From: Pohlia nutans
Lineage: Eukaryota > Streptophyta > Bryopsida > Bryales > Mniaceae
DNA: 64,000 nucleotides
Assembly (NCBI GenBank): GCA_022496805.1
Contig: CM040085.1
Coordinates: forward strand, 22,597,811-22,661,810
Direction: 5' to 3'
The position numbers and the translations under genes are program-made. Numbering within the stretch: the first letter of the stretch is position 1; each line of letters starts with the position of its first letter. Shown piece after piece: positions 33,431 through 45,365 of the stretch. Under the pieces are notes generated by a model. The model did not search any database and had not been told where the DNA came from. It worked only from the letters and a program-made list of their open reading frames with translations.

Positions 33431-34770
33431 GCTGCTCCTCAACACAAATAGTTGTTGTTTTTGCAACAAAGTAGTGTAAAGTGGTTTTCATCCCTTTGGT
33501 TGGACGTCGTAAAATCAATCAATCCTACCTTGCAACGTACTATGGTGGTGGTATCGAAGTTTGATAACCGTTTGAAGGTACGTATGATATTTCCTTCCCA
33601 AGGTATCTTATGTGAAGGCATTGTCAACTCACGAAGTTCACCAGAGTATATTTGAGGTACTGCAAAATCTGTCTGTGCCCATTTAATGTTTCTTTGGTCT
33701 TCTACCTAATTGAGATGTTTGGTTGTAGGAGTTTACCGAGCGATGAGAAGTAGATCGGTATCTCAGTACTGGAGGCTATTTAGGTGAAAATGCTCGCCCT
33801 TATTTTGTGGCTCTGCCCAAAGATAGAGGGACAACAACCAACGATGACTATCGACCTCGAGGGGTGTAGTGATATGTTGGAGTAGCAATATACGTGCGAA
33901 CAAATGATAGGGTATTTTAAAAACATGGGAACAAAACATTATAAATGGACTTAGAGGTAATATAGGGTATCAAAAATGGCACTGGACATCTTTAAAGTAC
34001 TATAGGGTATGGAATAATAGGTAATTTGGAATTATAAGTAATGCAAGCCCCTTTTCTATGAACCCAAAGTAGAAAATTACATAATGATAGTATGTGAAAA
34101 AGAAACCAAAAAAACAAGTAAGACCCCCCTATAAAATAGTTGTTGTTCGCACCTATATCCTTAACTTTTTAACACATTGACCCCCCCGAGCTATCGACGA
34201 CAAATTTCAGTTGTTGATATTGATATTCTTAAACAACTTTGTGAGAATGTTGCTGGGGGGATTTGACGAAGAGAGATTTGGAAATTATGTCGGATTTGGA
34301 AAGCTAAGGCAGTTCCTTGAGGCAGAACTTCAGCGGAGGTACCTTTCGTTTTGTGTAACCTGGGTAAATAGTTTCATTACTGGGATTCAAAGAATAATAA
34401 TCCTTCATCTCAAGTGCTGCATTGCTTTTAACCTAGAGTGAGTTACGATTAGAATGTAGGCCTAGGAGTGAGTTACGAATAGAATACAAGTGAATTTTTT
34501 CCCAAGTCTTTACATATTGTTTATATTTTATTCGGTTTATAAACAAAAGCGATTTTTTTTGTCATGACATTTTTAAGCAGTAGGATACTGCACCAGTTAC
34601 AACTTGGTTGATAGCTTTCCTTGGAATATAGAGTGAAAAATGACACTTGCCATTGTATGAAGGAATTTAGTAGAAGTCAAGCAAGTAAGACAAACTTAAG
34701 ATGTGAAACAAAGAGCATCTAAGAGCATTGGAGAAATTTTTGGAAACTTTAAGAGTACAAAATCTAGGGC
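33431..34770. other. unassigned, possible decayed coding fragments
   Basis: A plus-strand stretch near 34250-34345 reads DEERFGNYVGFGKLRQFLEA and ELQRR before a GT. It looks coding but matches no family I can name. Around 33760-33850 a similar coding-like stretch contains stops. No gene is called. Confidence 0.3.
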
Positions 34771-35302
34771 TTAACTCCTAAAAGCCCGAGGGGTATTGGA
34801 CAAAACATAAATGTATTATTATATGTGCCTTCCATATGTTTGATGAAGTTTGCTTCAATAGACAAAATGTAGGACATCGTCTCTACAAATTATCTATACA
34901 GCCAAACTTCCAAAGAAGACTTTAGATATTTTTTTAATGAATTTAAAAGCATTAACCTTAGGAAAACTCTATAAATTATCATTTTTACTTTTAGAGTTTA
35001 AAATTTAGCATGATTAGTTAAATTTGGTTTATTTATTGTAAACTTCAAAAAAAATAAAAAATGATGGAGGGAACATCATTACTTTTTCCAAATAGCAAAT
35101 TTTATAACACTAAGACAATGTTGAGGCGATCCACTTTGAAAAATTCTCCCCGGTAGAGTTTAACTCATATTGACATAATCCAAATTGCGTTGGAAAGTAG
35201 ACTTGATGTAGTATTTTAAAATATTTTTTATCTTTTCAAAAAAATATTCTTTTTGTTTCGGGCAACGACCAAAAAATGGTCTCTTGGGAGCTAAGGGGTT
35301 AA
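34771..35302. mobile_element. TTAA-flanked element, ~530 bp
   Basis: The left end TTAACTCCTAAAAGCCCGAG and the right end CTTGGGAGCTAAGGGGTTAA form an imperfect inverted repeat with TTAA at both edges. There is no ORF. It belongs to the same general family as 43526-44102 by end sequence. Confidence 0.7.
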
Positions 35303-37787
35303 AAATGTTATGGTCACCCTAGTGTAAAAAAGATCCCGCTGGCCAAGTCGCGGCCTCGCTTCGTAGTCCTCATCACGCCCCTTCATTGCTGTCTGGCAGT
35401 GCCTGGAATCTCCATTGATCCCATCCAACGGACGAAACCATCGTCGTCGTCGCAACAGAAACCCGAGGAATCAATCAATGCAGGACATTGTATATGTTTA
35501 GAAATTAACAACTTCATCTTTTGGAAAGAATATTTATTTGATTTTTTGTTTTTCATTTAAAGTAAGTATTCAGTTACAAATAGGATAGGCCTCAACAACA
35601 TTTGTGAATACTCTTCAAGATTCTATTTTTCACCATACAAAATTAATTTCAAAAAATTTCTCAAAATTCTTGGCATTTATTTTTAGAATTATTTCTCCCC
35701 ACCCCTTCCCTCCACCTATAGTACGTGTTAGAATTTTTTAATCAATTATGACTAAGTGTTCAAAAAACACTCTTTTGTTAATTTTTTTTTGGAATGCTAC
35801 ATATTTGTCATGTACATTGGCATATTGTTATTCATCATTTCAAACCTATTTTTTTGGAATGGGTAGAGTAGTTTTCTAGATGTTTTAGTGTGACCGAGAG
35901 AATACATCATTTCAAACCCATTCTCGTTATTATTGGAATATTTACTTTCACTCACTTTAAAAATATTAATATTTCAAACCCGTAAAGATCCAATATGCAA
36001 TTTTTTTATGATAAACGAATACCAACATGTCTTTAGAAAATCATGATTTTATATTTTCATCTATCCAATTCTTTTTAGATTTTGTGTTAAATTTATTAAT
36101 ATATCAATTGTATAGAATATCAATCATTTAAAATTTCTATATGAAGTAATGTCACCACGTCTCAAATATCATCTTACAAGAGCCATTAGAGATATCCGCA
36201 AACTTCAAGGGGTGGGTTGTTCAAAATTCCATCCCCACCCGGAGTTTGGTAGAAAAATGAAAAATATGTAGTATAAATGAGATACGGGATGACGCTGACG
36301 TTTATGCTCACAAATACCACTGTTCACAAATTGATCACATTTATAAATCATTGTTCACACTTGTCATTCTGAGCCACATCTATGCATCGATTCCTCATTT
36401 CATGTAGATCTCATGTCAATCCATGCCACATGTCTCAATCTAAGCATTTTTTCATGTCATGCCATTCCGAGCCACACGCCTTGATCTATCCTTCCTTTCA
36501 TGTCATAGCTCATATCATTCCTTTCATTTCATTTTGAACCACACATCTCGATCTATACTCCCTTTCATGTCATGCCATTCCGAACCACGAATCGATTTAT
36601 GCATCCTTTCTTGTCAAAGCTCATGTCAAAACTCATGCCATTCCGAACCACATGTCTTGATCTTCACTGCTCACTCTTCGTTGTGTCAACCTTATCCCCA
36701 CAATGCTAATGGGGTGTGAAACCCACTCACTCCATCTTTTGTTTCCAATAAATGACTCATGTTTTAATTATTTTTGGCACCGACACAACTTGTTTTTGAG
36801 ATTCGTCCCGGTCTTTTGTTTTGACTACTTAACGAATATCTCTATTGTCCCATTGAAGATTACAATACTCTGAGAGTAAATGTATGTTGAATTGCTACTA
36901 ACTTATATTTTGCAATCATTTTGGCAAATCACAGGTACATCTAAATTTATTGGTAACACTTTTGCTGACACGAAGGAAGAATGATCCATAAGTCCGTTTG
37001 GGCGACAGTTCTCACGTACAACTTTGGATGCATGAAGCACAATGGGTTGGGAAGCCAGAGGGGCAGGACAGACGATTGAAAGAGGCTGGGGTCAAGTGGT
37101 TCAATATAACTTGAAGAAAGGCTGGACATGCCAGCTTCAAGATTGAAAGTAACAAATACTAGATTGCATGGTATTGACAGTAATCTACAACCCACGTAGT
37201 TCCAACTACAAGAAGTTATCTCATCCCCAAATGAAACAGTTAACACTGAAAAACCATAAACCGTTCACCACTCTTCATCTGTATGCCGAACTAAGTTGTG
37301 TCCGAGTCAACTATTTCAAGTCAATAGAAAGATAATGAACAGAATCCCAGGACATCGAACGGATCCCTTCAAACTTGAAAAATTCAGTAATGTTCACACA
37401 CGACCAAACTTACCAAGTGCAACAGTCGATACTACAAAAGATGGTCCTCATTGCCATGCAACCTTCACACTCCACCTTGAAATCACGGAGTAAATTTTCA
37501 AGATAATCTGACAATTCAAGAATCACTATCGACGGGTTTTCGATTCCACATGGGTATGACCTCGACTTCAAAACTGTGAGAATTTTCAGCTCACTTGCAT
37601 TGTCTAATTTTAAGCTATGTGAGCTGCCTAATTCATACAAAATATGAACATTAGCCCGTGAGGTTCTCACAAAACGATTACACAAAAATGAACAAGTCTT
37701 GATGAAGGTTGATGATCATTAGTTCTCCTGTACATTAGGCCCAAAGAAGAACGAATCCCACTTCAAAAGCTAACTGTTGTTGTTTCA
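35303..37787. other. intergenic spacer and 3' flank of SRP72
   Basis: A short GC-rich island at about 35335-35475 stands out from AT-rich surroundings and could be a gene relic; no frame is convincing. The region 36950-37787 is presumably 3' UTR and flank of the minus-strand SRP72 gene. Confidence 0.35.
36400..36665. repeat. degenerate direct repeats (TCATGTCATGCCATTCCGA units)
   Basis: The motif TTTCATGTCATGCCATTCCG followed by (A/G)CCACA and TTGATCTAT recurs about four times with spacing from about 60 to 100 bases. It is a diverged minisatellite of unknown origin. Confidence 0.6.
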
Positions 37788-39899
37788 CTAGTGGCGACCC
37801 TTCTTTTTCCCCCTATGAGCTGGAGGATTAGGTTTCGGGATCTCGGCAGGCGCATTGCTCTTACTAGCAGCTACGGACTTACCTGAGTCTGCGCTTGGTC
37901 CACTTGACGCAGCAGCATTCAATTCACTAGCCTTGTCTCCTCTTGAAACTGAGCCTTGTGATCCCCTAATAGGTGCCTGGTTTCTTTTACCTTTCTTTGG
38001 CCGATAAGAGGACCGCTCCTTCCTTGGCAACCATCTTTCAGGATCAGGTGGAGGTCCTGGGTTAGCAGGATCGAAACCCTTGGGATACAAAGGTTTTCGT
38101 TTGCGCTTCTTCTTCGTCTTGACGTTCTCAGACTTGTCCTCACCTGCAGTTTCTTCAACTGCACGTCCTCTCTTACCCACATTGAGTGACCAGGGGGGCA
38201 CCTTCTCCAAAGCTTCCACATTTAAGCCAGACAAGCCTCCCAAAGCTGGCAGCTTCTTCTCATATTCCGCAGCCTTGTCAGGGTTAGTATACGCATAACT
38301 TGATACTAGCCCATGCAATGCTTCGGATCTGACCACTGCAGATGGGCTCTTCATAAGTCGTTCATACAACTTCGCCGCTGCCTCCATTTTATTGTGTTTT
38401 AACTTGAACGCCGCTGCCTCTTGAAGTATAGTTTCCAACGTGGAGCTTCGGTCTTCATCGCCCATGTAAGAATCCCAATACTCAACTGCTTCATCCAACA
38501 CGGACTCTGCACCCTTCACATTTCCGCCTCGCGATTTCAATGCAACCAAAGTGGCAATCATACCTGGTTTATGTCTTAGAGACGGAATGAGCTCCAAATA
38601 CTTCGCAGCTTGCAGATAAATTCCAGCTACTGCAACCGCTTGAGCTCGAATAAAGTGAACATTCGTTCCAGCTTCCGGATGTTTCTCAGCGAACTCCGCT
38701 AGCAACTCATCAGCCTTTTGAGCTTTCCCTTCCTTCCAAAGCAAAGAAGAAGATAATACCGCGGGAACAGCACTGTCAGGGAATGTCTTCAACAACAACG
38801 AAGCGAAATCGCGCGCCTGGTCCAGCTTATTCGAATGCAGCAGTAACAAGCATCGATTGAAGCTGATAGCTTCTTTCTGACGCATGGAAAGCTTATACTC
38901 CAGATTCTCAGCAAATTGCAGCCTCTGACCAGCATCTTTCTTCTCCAGCAACTTCTCGGTCTTCTTCAAAGCATCAAACAGGTCACGGGCGCCTTTGAGA
39001 GCAATTAAATTATTAGTAGCAACAGCAAGTGAAGGCGGATCTGCAAGCTTCTTCTTCAATATACCATTGTAACTCTCCAAGGCCTCGTCAAATTTTCCTT
39101 GCATCTGTCGCACATAAGCAAGTTGCACAGAGATAAACGTAAGCTCGCCCTCAATATCTCCTTCAGGTACATCCTCCTCGATCAAAAACTCCTGCCCAAT
39201 TCGATGCGCCAATTGAAGAACCTCCTCAGCTTTGCTAAAATCCTCCTTCTCAATCAGCGCGCATGCTGCATTAAAAGCAAGCTCATACCCAGTGCGAGGT
39301 TGAACTTTTAGGGTTTCCATAAGGGCCGGAACTTCGGCGGACCGCCCTCCCGCAACGTAAGCAGCCACGATATTCGTCTTGACATCGTTGGCTACTTTGT
39401 GGGTTTTGTACAAACTCTCGTAAGAATTAATACACTCTTTCAATTCCTCCTTCCGCCACAAGATTTGAGCCTCCAATTGGAGAACATTGGCGTTACGTTC
39501 GAGGCCCTTCAATGCGGCAAGGGCTTCGGTGGGTTTGCTGCGCCGGTACAAGCAATACGCCTTTTCGTAGGAAAGATCGAGAGATGGGGTTTTGGAAGCT
39601 TCGATCACCTGCAAGGCGGGAAGAATCTCGGTCTCGTTGTTGGCGTCCTGGATGAGCGCCACCACCTTGCACTGCTTGGCCTCCACGCAGTCCGGTTCCT
39701 TGGCCAGAATCTGGTCCGCCACTTTCACGATCTTCTTGCAGTCGTAGGCGCGTACATGCTGATCCAGCAACACGAACAAATCGTCCACCGTCGGCCCGGC
39801 CGGCTCCGGCTCCTTGCTCTTCACATCGGGCGCCTTGGTCTCCTTGGGCGGTGGTGGCTTGCCCTTCGCCGGTGCATTGGCTTTACTTTTCTGCCCCAT
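37788..39899 (-). CDS. SRP72: signal recognition particle 72-kDa protein (SRP72), intronless
   Basis: A single frame of 703 aa starts MGQKSKANAPAKGKPPPPKE; animal SRP72 is about 670 aa. After a Pro/Lys-rich N-terminus, TPR-like helical repeats occupy about residues 35-560 (VDDLFVLLDQHVRAYDCKKI; SLDLSYEKAYCLYRRSKPTE; LAYVRQMQGKFDEALESYNG). The diagnostic SRP72 RNA-binding segment is at about residues 594-650: KRKRKPLYPKGFDPANPGPP then PDPERWLPRKERSSYRPKKG and the conserved RGSQGSV. The basic tail ends GKKKGRH. The protein binds 7S RNA with SRP68 and is needed for elongation arrest and targeting to the ER. The frame is intact. No intron is present in 2.1 kb, unlike the intron-rich neighbours. 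Confidence 0.97.
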   Translation of the reverse strand: MGQKSKANAPAKGKPPPPKETKAPDVKSKEPEPAGPTVDDLFVLLDQHVRAYDCKKIVKVADQILAKEPDCVEAKQCKVVALIQDANNETEILPALQVIEASKTPSLDLSYEKAYCLYRRSKPTEALAALKGLERNANVLQLEAQILWRKEELKECINSYESLYKTHKVANDVKTNIVAAYVAGGRSAEVPALMETLKVQPRTGYELAFNAACALIEKEDFSKAEEVLQLAHRIGQEFLIEEDVPEGDIEGELTFISVQLAYVRQMQGKFDEALESYNGILKKKLADPPSLAVATNNLIALKGARDLFDALKKTEKLLEKKDAGQRLQFAENLEYKLSMRQKEAISFNRCLLLLHSNKLDQARDFASLLLKTFPDSAVPAVLSSSLLWKEGKAQKADELLAEFAEKHPEAGTNVHFIRAQAVAVAGIYLQAAKYLELIPSLRHKPGMIATLVALKSRGGNVKGAESVLDEAVEYWDSYMGDEDRSSTLETILQEAAAFKLKHNKMEAAAKLYERLMKSPSAVVRSEALHGLVSSYAYTNPDKAAEYEKKLPALGGLSGLNVEALEKVPPWSLNVGKRGRAVEETAGEDKSENVKTKKKRKRKPLYPKGFDPANPGPPPDPERWLPRKERSSYRPKKGKRNQAPIRGSQGSVSRGDKASELNAAASSGPSADSGKSVAASKSNAPAEIPKPNPPAHRGKKKGRH

Positions 39900-39920
39900 C
39901 TAGCATCAAAGATCCACAAA

Positions 39921-40027
39921 AAACCCTAAAACTGCTGCTGCAACAACGAAGAACAACGGAGCTCGGGTCTCCGTGTCCGCAAACCCTAATCGCTACTCTG
40001 CAAAAGCCTCTGAGCCCCAAACCCTAA
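39921..40027 (-). promoter_or_regulatory. three telo-boxes upstream of SRP72
   Basis: AAACCCTAA occurs at 39921-39929, 39981-39989 and 40019-40027 (plus-strand reading), 22 to 128 bases upstream of the ATG at 39899. Clusters like this mark promoters and leaders of plant translation and protein-handling genes. Confidence 0.65.
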
Positions 40028-41070
40028 TGGGACTTACTAACACTTGTCGGTGTGTTGTTTCGTAGAACATCCAAATCACTCTCCGTCGATTGAACAATTA
40101 GAACAAATTCATCTACTTTTTACAATGAAACTACTTTAAGTACTCCACTTCTACTTTTCACAAAGTGAAAGCTTGCTTATGGTAAATGCCAATTTTGTCT
40201 TTGTAAGAATTGAAATAGGAAACTTTCATTTTATTTTTGCTTTTTTTAAAACATACCATAAACATAAATTTAAGGTTTGAATGTGTAGGTAAGAGTAACA
40301 TGCCCTAGAATTTATACTAAGGGCAATTTATCTATAGTAGGAGTTGTGTTTTTTTTGTTTAATCAAGTGATTACATATACTGTACCTGGTCATTAGGGTC
40401 GACAAAAAATAACTATAAAAAGAGAAGTCAAAATTTTTAGGAATTTATTTTTTGAAAAAAAGATAATTTTCTATGGTGAAAGAGAGAAATCTCAAAGAAT
40501 ATTCACGAAATCATTGAGAATATTCGCATCATTTTGGGAATTTTTTTATAAATATTTGACAAAAATTGCCAGTCCTGATAGTACGGTATGGTATATGAAT
40601 TATGCATTCTAGTAGGAATTGAATCACTAACTTCATAATGATAGTGCCAAGAGGTAGTACCAAAATGATTGTCAACTAAAATAAACTAATCTCTAAAAGA
40701 GCTTAAGGTAAGTCTAATAATTTTGGCTGCACAAGATTTTGGACGTTAAAATGTCTATTTTTGCAAGTAGTTTTTTATTTTCTTTTCTCAAAACATGAAC
40801 TTTGTGCTTTGCGCAAAATCATGAAGCATCAAATGACCAAACCAGTTTGGCTTGAAAGAATATACAAAAGCCACATTTTTGGTACACTTTGATGACCTTC
40901 ATCCAATTCATAAAATTTCGGGAAAAAACTCTTGATCAACTACCGTCTGAATATTGGTTCTTTTATGAGTAAAGGACATTTTGGTCTAAAACAAAAAGCT
41001 TTAAAAAGGCTGATTGTGTATCATGTTAATGGAAAAAAAATATTTGTGTATGTTTCTCTTTGCATTCTCC
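40028..41070. other. AT-rich intergenic DNA
   Basis: No gene or clear repeat is recognised. It separates the SRP72 promoter from the cytochrome c fragment. Confidence 0.3.
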
Positions 41071-41076
41071 TTAGCT

Positions 41077-41196
41077 ATGTCTACTATCGCCGAGTTGCAA
41101 AAAGGCAATAAAAAGGCCGGCGAGAAAATCTTTTAGGCCAAGTGCACGCAGTGCTGTATTGTTGAGAAAGTCGCCGACCACGAGCATGGCTTCTAG
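41077..41196 (+). pseudogene. cytochrome c pseudogene fragment (N-terminal ~39 codons)
   Basis: The plus-strand frame reads MSTIAELQKGNKKAGEKIF, a TAG, AKCTQCCIVEKVADHEHGF, then TAG. This follows plant and algal cytochrome c at the N-terminus through the haem site (GNPKAGEKIF.TKCAQCHTVDKGAGH). The haem motif CxxCH has become CTQCC, and a Lys or Arg codon has become TAG. Nothing after it resembles the rest of the protein. It is a dead fragment, possibly a retrocopy or capture by a transposon. Confidence 0.7.
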
Positions 41197-41903
41197 TGCA
41201 TTGTTTATTGCCTTCTTTTCAACTCTAGTTAGTTTTCTTGGATGGGGGTGGATCTAGATTTTCCTTTTATGTACTTTTCAATTGAATGAATGACGGGGCT
41301 TATGTATTTGTGTTGCTTTTGGTCATGGTGTTTTGTTATCGTTTAGAAATTGTTCTCTAAGTTGACAGAAGTTGGAAATAATTTTTGAGTTTAGCGTTAC
41401 AAATTAATGATTTTTTTTATAAAAAAATTCAAATTGTTTTTCAATTTTTTATTTTTATTTTTAGTGTCAATGGTGTGTTCTAGTAAGGAAAGTACTACAG
41501 AAATTGGCCAAGTGATGCTCGATCCGGATGCCAACCATAGGGATTCTTCGTAGCAGAAGCAAATCTTCTTGATGCAAATGAGGATGACTAGTTGCCTAGG
41601 CTAGCCTTTCTGAAGAATTGGAGGATTAGTGCGTGGTTTGATTTTGTTAGTAATTGTTTAGGTTTCTTGTTGCATGATCAGTTTGGCAATTAGTACAACT
41701 TTTGTCTTCAAATTGACAAACATTTTGTAACACTAAGACTTTACACATCAATCAAATTTTACAGTATGTTTTTCATATATTGTGTCCATTTTGCCATTGT
41801 TTTACATTTACTCATACCCGTAATGAGATTAGCTTGATATTTGGCAGAAATTGAACCTTTCATACCAGGACCTTGCATGTTTTTTATAATTTATATAATT
41901 TAG

Positions 41904-41915
41904 AAGAAGAAGAAG

Positions 41916-41952
<37 letters not shown>

Positions 41953-41975
41953 ATTTTTTAATTTTTTAATTGTAA
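41904..41975. repeat. microsatellite (AAG)n-(AAT)n-(ATT)n
   Basis: A run of GAA, AAT and ATT trinucleotides directly precedes the Stowaway element. Confidence 0.9.
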
Positions 41976-41978
41976 TAT

Positions 41979-42084
41979 TACTCCCTCTGTCCCATAATGA
42001 CTTGCACGTAGGTTCTTTGAAATCTACCTCTTGAGGTAGATTTCAGAGAACCTACGTGTAAGTCATTATGTGACAGAGGGAGTA
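41979..42084. mobile_element. Stowaway MITE, near-perfect hairpin
   Basis: CTCCCTCTGTCCCATAATGA at the left pairs with TCATTATGTGACAGAGGGAG at the right, flanked by TA at 41979-41980 and 42083-42084. Nearly all of the 102-bp element is one hairpin with the apex ACCTCTTGAGGT. High self-complementarity suggests a young or structurally constrained copy. Confidence 0.95.
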
Positions 42085-42312
42085 TTATTCAGAACAGTAT
42101 TGAAAAAAGCACATCTTCCATGATATCAATATCTGATGCTTCACAATATTCTTTCCAGGTTTACTATATATATATATATTTCATAGTATGGTATGTCCAA
42201 ACAATGACCCACTCCCAACACTGGTAGCAACTGCTAAAGTAGTGAAGCGGCAAGTTCAATTTCCTTTCAAAAACAAGAGTCTGGAAGATACAACAAAAAT
42301 GAGAAAATAGAG

Positions 42313-42615
42313 TTAACCGAAAAGTCAGCCCAAAGAGGAAAGTTTTAGCAAACTCGTGTTGAATTCCTCTTGAACTCATATTGAAATATAAATAGACCAA
42401 AAACTAGTCTATGATGAGTTGGGAGACAATCTAAAGCAAGCCATGTCATTATTCTCCACACCTCACAATGACTCCCACACCTTCCACCAAAGCTCCAAGC
42501 CCATCACCCACAAGGAGACAATCTATGACACGACACTATTCAACCCAAGTATAGTTTAAGAAAGAGGTTAGAAGTAGAGCAAAAAGGGAGGTTAGTTGGG
42601 CTTCTTTTCGGTTAA
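42313..42615. mobile_element. TTAA-flanked element with CCGAAAAG ends
   Basis: The left TTAACCGAAAAGTCAGCCCA and the right GGGCTTCTTTTCGGTTAA are inverted repeats of about 18 bp with TTAA at the edges. The interior (ACTAGTCTATGATGAGTTGG; CCCACAAGGAGACAATC) resembles the segment at about 48690-48900, so a relative lies inside the hydrolase gene. Confidence 0.65.
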
Positions 42616-43086
42616 CTCAAATGCCTCGATAAAATTGGCACCAGTGCATGATGAGACGGAATGATGACATGGCAAAATGATGATGTGGCAAGGACAAAAT
42701 GATGTAGCGAGCGGGAAGCTTCATTCATCATTACACGATAGGCAGGTCTTGAAAACTACATGTCGTAAACGTGCTCTCTTCGTTCACAATGTGATGTTTG
42801 TAATCTGTTGTTGCGCAATGGAAATAAAACATCCATTTGTTTCCAAAAAAAAAAGAGAAAAAAAGAAACTTCATGTCGTGGCCCTGGTTCGGCATCCTCG
42901 ACTCTTGGAAATTTTCAACAGCCCTAATCTGTATTAGGATTTTTCCTTTATTAAGCCCACCTTCTAGGCTATACGTACATATCATTAAAACCGCATTCCA
43001 GTGGCCTGATTCCCCACTTAATGGCTAACAAGGACAAGCCCAAGAAATGAAATGAAAAGTGTTTTTACAAGTACTTGTTGAACATC

Positions 43087-43364
43087 AGGAATTTAAGACC
43101 CCGCGGATTTTAAACGATTTTTGTGCGACATTCGATATTTCATGGGTTCGTACATTTTTCGTATGATTTTGCACAGATTTCACGCTAATTTCACACGGAT
43201 TCTGGACTTTGTTAAAGAACAAAAAGAGTGAATGTAGAAGCCGTGCGGATTCAGTGTAGAATTAGTGCGAAATTTGTACAGAATCCGCGCAAAATGAGCT
43301 CGAACCCATGAAATATTGGACTTCGCACGGAAATCGTTAAAAATCAGTGAGGTCCTAAATTCCT
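43087..43364. mobile_element. 278-bp TIR/hairpin MITE
   Basis: The left AGGAATTTAAGACCCCGCGG and the right GTGAGGTCCTAAATTCCT are imperfect inverted repeats that continue inward (GAAATCGTTAAAAATC; CATGAAATATTGGACTTCGC). The centre is near 43225. No target duplication is clear. Confidence 0.7.
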
Positions 43365-43525
43365 AATGAACCTAGAGAAGGTATTTGTTACTAATATTTG
43401 TTATTACAATAAGTATGTTGACTCTCTAGGAACTGCATTGCTTTAGTTTATATATGGAGATATCTTTTATATGAAAGGGATTTTGATGTACTATTGTTGT
43501 TTACAAGAAACACTTGTTGAAGTCA

Positions 43526-44102
43526 TTAACTCCTAAAAGCCCAACCATTCATTTTATGGATAATGTACAAAATCAAACTCCGTTTTCTCAGCTGTCATGC
43601 ACTTTATATTGTGTAATTTTTTTTTTATAGGTTTAATGGGAAGTTAGCTTCATGCATGTGTGAGCCGATTAGAAAGGGGGTAATTTGTGAAAATTTTATG
43701 CCTCATTTCATGTTCCAATGATTCACCAAAAATTTCTAAGATCTTAGTTCAAAAGTGCTTTTAAAAAAATGAACTCATAAAACTAAGCAACCAAAAAATC
43801 TCCAAAAATCACTACACTTAGAATATTACATTTCAACCCATCACAACAAATTTCATCCACAGATTGACAATATTTTATTCAGAATCGAATTACAAAAGAA
43901 TTTTGAATTTCAAGTTTCAAAATTTATACAAAAAGGATTGGTGAAAGCAATCATAGATCTAATTGTATAGATAGAATCAAAAATTCATAATGTAGAACTT
44001 TTATTCATACATCAAGTTCAAAATATCCCACTTACTTGCATTTTATAATGCATCTCTACAATCTTTCAAATTTGGAGAAGACTGTGGGCATTTGGGGGTT
44101 AA
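43526..44102. mobile_element. TTAA-flanked element, ~570 bp
   Basis: TTAACTCCTAAAAGCCCAAC opens and GTGGGCATTTGGGGGTTAA closes, with TTAA at both edges. Its interior (GGGAAGTTAGCTTCATGCAT; CAACCAAAAAATCTC) is shared with the intronic copy at 59462-59935. Confidence 0.8.
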
Positions 44103-44523
44103 AAGTAAATATGTAGAAACACTCTCATTTGATGTATTTTAAGGTTTTGAAAGTGGATTTTGTGATGGCAATAGAGTTATCCGTAAAGTCAATAAAGGGT
44201 AGCTGGTCTACAACATGGAGTTTTCGGCCTCGATATAAGTTTTTTTAACACCCACTCATACAAGCCACCAAACTCCTTTATTTGGGGGAACATGAGGTTG
44301 GTGTGAAGGTACGTGGAGATTCCTCCATGGAAACTCAAGCTAGATATGGAGGAGCTTCTCTTGTATTGGGGAGGTTCAAGGTTCGAAAATCCATGATAAC
44401 GTAGTGCTTTATTATTGGTCAAGAAAAGGGGCTAAAACTCATTTTATCTACCTTTCAAGCTACAAAACTAGTTCTAACATGTCTTTCGTCTTGTGGAAAA
44501 TTTTTCTCGACTTTACGGATAAC

Positions 44524-44907
44524 TCTAAACACACAATTCGCTATTTATGCACTTGGCCAAGTGCGCTCATTTCATAAGCATATTTGACTTTAAAAAAAAT
44601 TGGTTAAAAATTTCTCTAAAAAACATCAATGTTCTCTTTCTACAATCACTTACATTGTAAACAAATAATTATTTTAATTATTTTTTATTCTAATCTTTAT
44701 CTTTTCTTTTATCTTTTCTTTTATCTTTTTTTTTTACCTTGATTTCTTTCTTGTCTTCTTCCTTGTCTTCCTCTTGTCTTTCTTTTTGTCTTCCTTTTTG
44801 TCTTTCTTTTTGTCTTTTCTTTTCTTCTACTTTTTTTGCAGTTGTGGCTGCTGAACTGTAAACAATGGGAGCAAAACAAAAAAGAAAAAAAAAGAAAAAA
44901 AAAGAAA

Positions 44908-44938
<31 letters not shown>

Positions 44939-45325
44939 TTATATTTGTACTTTATTTGGCTGTGGGGTGCTGTTGAACCCTAAATGGTGGCTGCCAAAAA
45001 AAAAAAAAAAAAACTTTTGTTTTAAAAAAAAAAAAATCTATTTTTAGCTGTTGGGGTGCGCGGCCGCACTCCCAAAGACCCTCCCATCTCTCTTCTCCCT
45101 CTTCATCTACTTCCCCTCTCCTCATATATATAGGGGACTGGAGAGTGGGGAGGGAGAGGGAGTGGGAGTGTGAATGAGAGAGACCCTCTCCTCTCCCTCC
45201 CCACTCTCCAGTCCCCTATATATATGAGGAGAGGGGAGGGAGATGGAGAGGGGAGGGAAATGGAGAGGAAAAGGGAGAAGGAGATGAAGATGGAGATGGA
45301 GATGAGGGAGATGGGAGGGTCTTTG

Positions 45326-45365
<40 letters not shown>

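Noticed and set aside
36459..36719. 86-codon plus-strand frame
   Set aside because: It is produced by the degenerate TCATGTCATGCC repeats.
37410..37685. 91-codon minus-strand frame downstream of SRP72
   Set aside because: It lies in the probable 3' UTR, starts from a weak context and has no domain.
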